From NCBI GenBank assembly GCA_021732965.1, contig JAKFVZ010000132.1:1-16430 (forward strand): DNA of 16,430 nucleotides, in the 5' to 3' direction. The DNA is from Reyranella sp. (GTDB lineage Bacteria; Pseudomonadota; Alphaproteobacteria; Reyranellales; Reyranellaceae). Of this stretch, positions 15,293 to 16,430 are shown in pieces; within the stretch, counting starts at the first letter, position 1; each line of letters opens with the position of its first letter. The notes beneath the pieces are model-generated. The model had not been told where the DNA came from, did not search any database, and saw only the letters and a list, made by a program, of their open reading frames with translations. Position numbers and translations under genes: made by a program.

Positions 15293-16430
15293 ATGAAGCT
15301 TCGTCATCTGCTTGTTGCCGCTGCCGCCTTCGCTCTTGCGACGCCCGCCGCCGCGCAATCGACGCTCAAGATCGTCATGCATTCGGATCTGAAGATCCTC
15401 GATCCGATCTGGGCGTCGGCGCAGATCAGCCGAACCCACGGCTATCTCGTCTACGACACGCTGTTCGGCCTCGACGGCGATCTCAAGCCGCAGCCGCAGA
15501 TGGTGGGGAACTGGACCGTCGATGCGGCGAACCTCATCTACACCTTCACCCTGCGCGACGGGCTGAAGTGGCACGACGGCGCGCCGGTGACGGCCGAGGA
15601 TTGCGTCGCCTCGCTGAAGCGCTGGGGCAGCCGCGATCCGGTCGGCCTCAAGCTGATGGCGAACGTCAAGGAACTGAGCGCGCCCGACACGAAGACGATC
15701 CGCCTGGAACTCGCCCGCCCCTATGGGCTCGTGATCGATTCGCTGGCCAAGCCGGCCGGCATCGTGCCCTTCATGATGCCCAAGCGTGTCGCCGAGGCGC
15801 CGGCCACGCAGCAGATCAAGGATCCGACCGGCTCCGGTCCGTTCGTGTTCAAGGCCGACGAATGGCGGCCCGGCGACCGGGTCGTCTACGTGAAGAACCC
15901 GAACTACGTGCCGCGCGCCGAGCCGCCGGCCAACTTCGCGGGCGGCAAGGTCGCCAAGGTCGATCGGGTCGAATGGGTTTCCATCGCCGATCCGCAGACC
16001 GCGGTGAACGCGCTGGAGAACAGCGAGGTCGATGCCCTCGAATCGGTGGCGCACGACCTGCTGCCGCTGGTCGAGAAGAGGAAGGGCATCGAGGTCCAGC
16101 GCGGCGCCTATGCCAGCCAGTACGCGCTGCGGCCGAACTGGCTCCATCCGCCGTTCAACGATCCCCGGATGCGGCTGGCACTCGGCTACGCCATCGACCA
16201 GAAGGGCTTCCTCGACGCCGCCGTCGGCGATCCCAAGTTCTGGCGCTTCTGCAAGACCTACTATGGCTGCGGCACTCCGCTGGCCTCGGACAAGGGCACC
16301 GCGGGCCTGCTCGAGGGCAATGTCGAGAAGGCCAAGGCGCTGCTCAAGGAAGCCGGCTACGACGGGCGGCCGATCGTCCTGCTGCAGGTGACCGACCTCG
16401 CCTCGCTTGCCAACCTCGGCCCCGTCGCCA
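15293..16430 (+). CDS. ABC transporter substrate-binding protein, family 5 (peptide/opine type), 3'-truncated
   Basis: The first 379 codons of an oligopeptide-type periplasmic binding protein; it runs off the right edge. A clear Sec signal peptide (MKLRHLLVAAAAFALATPAAAQ) is cleaved after AAA at about residue 21. The mature chain contains the SBP_bac_5 signatures LKWHDGAPVTAEDCVASLKRW, followed by GSGPFVFKADEW and the DPRMRLALGYAIDQKG helix of the family. It is 16 bp downstream of the DUF2817 stop and has the window's strongest ribosome site, so it belongs to the LysR-divergent unit, and the permeases and ATPases of a Dpp-like importer probably follow outside the window. It shares its family but not close sequence identity with the fragment at 2-1114. 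Full-length relatives have about 500-530 residues, so about a quarter is missing. Confidence 0.92.
   Translation, partial: MKLRHLLVAAAAFALATPAAAQSTLKIVMHSDLKILDPIWASAQISRTHGYLVYDTLFGLDGDLKPQPQMVGNWTVDAANLIYTFTLRDGLKWHDGAPVTAEDCVASLKRWGSRDPVGLKLMANVKELSAPDTKTIRLELARPYGLVIDSLAKPAGIVPFMMPKRVAEAPATQQIKDPTGSGPFVFKADEWRPGDRVVYVKNPNYVPRAEPPANFAGGKVAKVDRVEWVSIADPQTAVNALENSEVDALESVAHDLLPLVEKRKGIEVQRGAYASQYALRPNWLHPPFNDPRMRLALGYAIDQKGFLDAAVGDPKFWRFCKTYYGCGTPLASDKGTAGLLEGNVEKAKALLKEAGYDGRPIVLLQVTDLASLANLGPVA

Noticed and set aside
1..16430. CRISPR arrays, insertion sequences, tRNA or rRNA genes
   Set aside because: No regularly spaced direct repeats, transposase frames or recognisable RNA gene structure were seen. 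The inverted repeats lie in intergenic gaps and show no flanking transposase.

Overview
The window is GC-rich and densely coded, with strong C/G bias at third codon positions, short gaps and 4-bp stop/start overlaps. The protein styles (PotD/PotA/PotB/PotC-like uptake systems, an opine-type LysR regulator, PuuB-like FAD oxidases) fit a high-GC alphaproteobacterium with a large catabolic and transport gene set. This placement is inferred from gene style and cannot be fixed below class level. I found no rRNA, tRNA, CRISPR array, transposase or phage gene.

Layout. (1) Positions 2-1114 (+) hold the 3' part of a family-5 (oligopeptide-type) periplasmic binding protein. It converges on (2) a five-gene minus-strand operon, read 6333 down to 1227: Tat-type PotD-like binding protein, ATPase with a TTG start, two permeases, and a PuuB-like FAD oxidoreductase. 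(3) A 165-bp divergent gap (6334-6498) leads into a plus-strand operon (6499-11730): a second PotD-like binding protein, ATPase, amidase-signature hydrolase and two permeases. (4) A cluster of hairpins (11745-11867) separates that operon from a convergent LysR-family gene (12778-11882, -). (5) The LysR gene is divergent from a third transcription unit (12879 to the right edge): a second FAD oxidoreductase paralogous to the first, a DUF2817/M14-like metallohydrolase, and a second family-5 binding protein cut by the window end.

How the parts may work together. Two complete spermidine/putrescine-class ABC importers lie back to back, and each operon carries its own enzyme: an amine-oxidising flavoenzyme in one, an amidase in the other. 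The third unit pairs a close paralogue of the oxidase with a zinc-peptidase-like hydrolase and a peptide-type binding protein. The simplest reading is a scavenging island for amide- or amine-containing compounds (polyamine conjugates, opine-like compounds or small peptides): import, hydrolytic release of the amine, then flavin-dependent oxidation. The substrates are not visible in the sequence.

Non-coding structure is the other notable content: a long inverted repeat between the convergent genes at 1125-1215, a nested perfect inverted repeat at 4155-4208 directly abutting a permease start codon inside an operon, and the hairpin array at 11745-11867. No gene-free stretch exceeds 170 bp.
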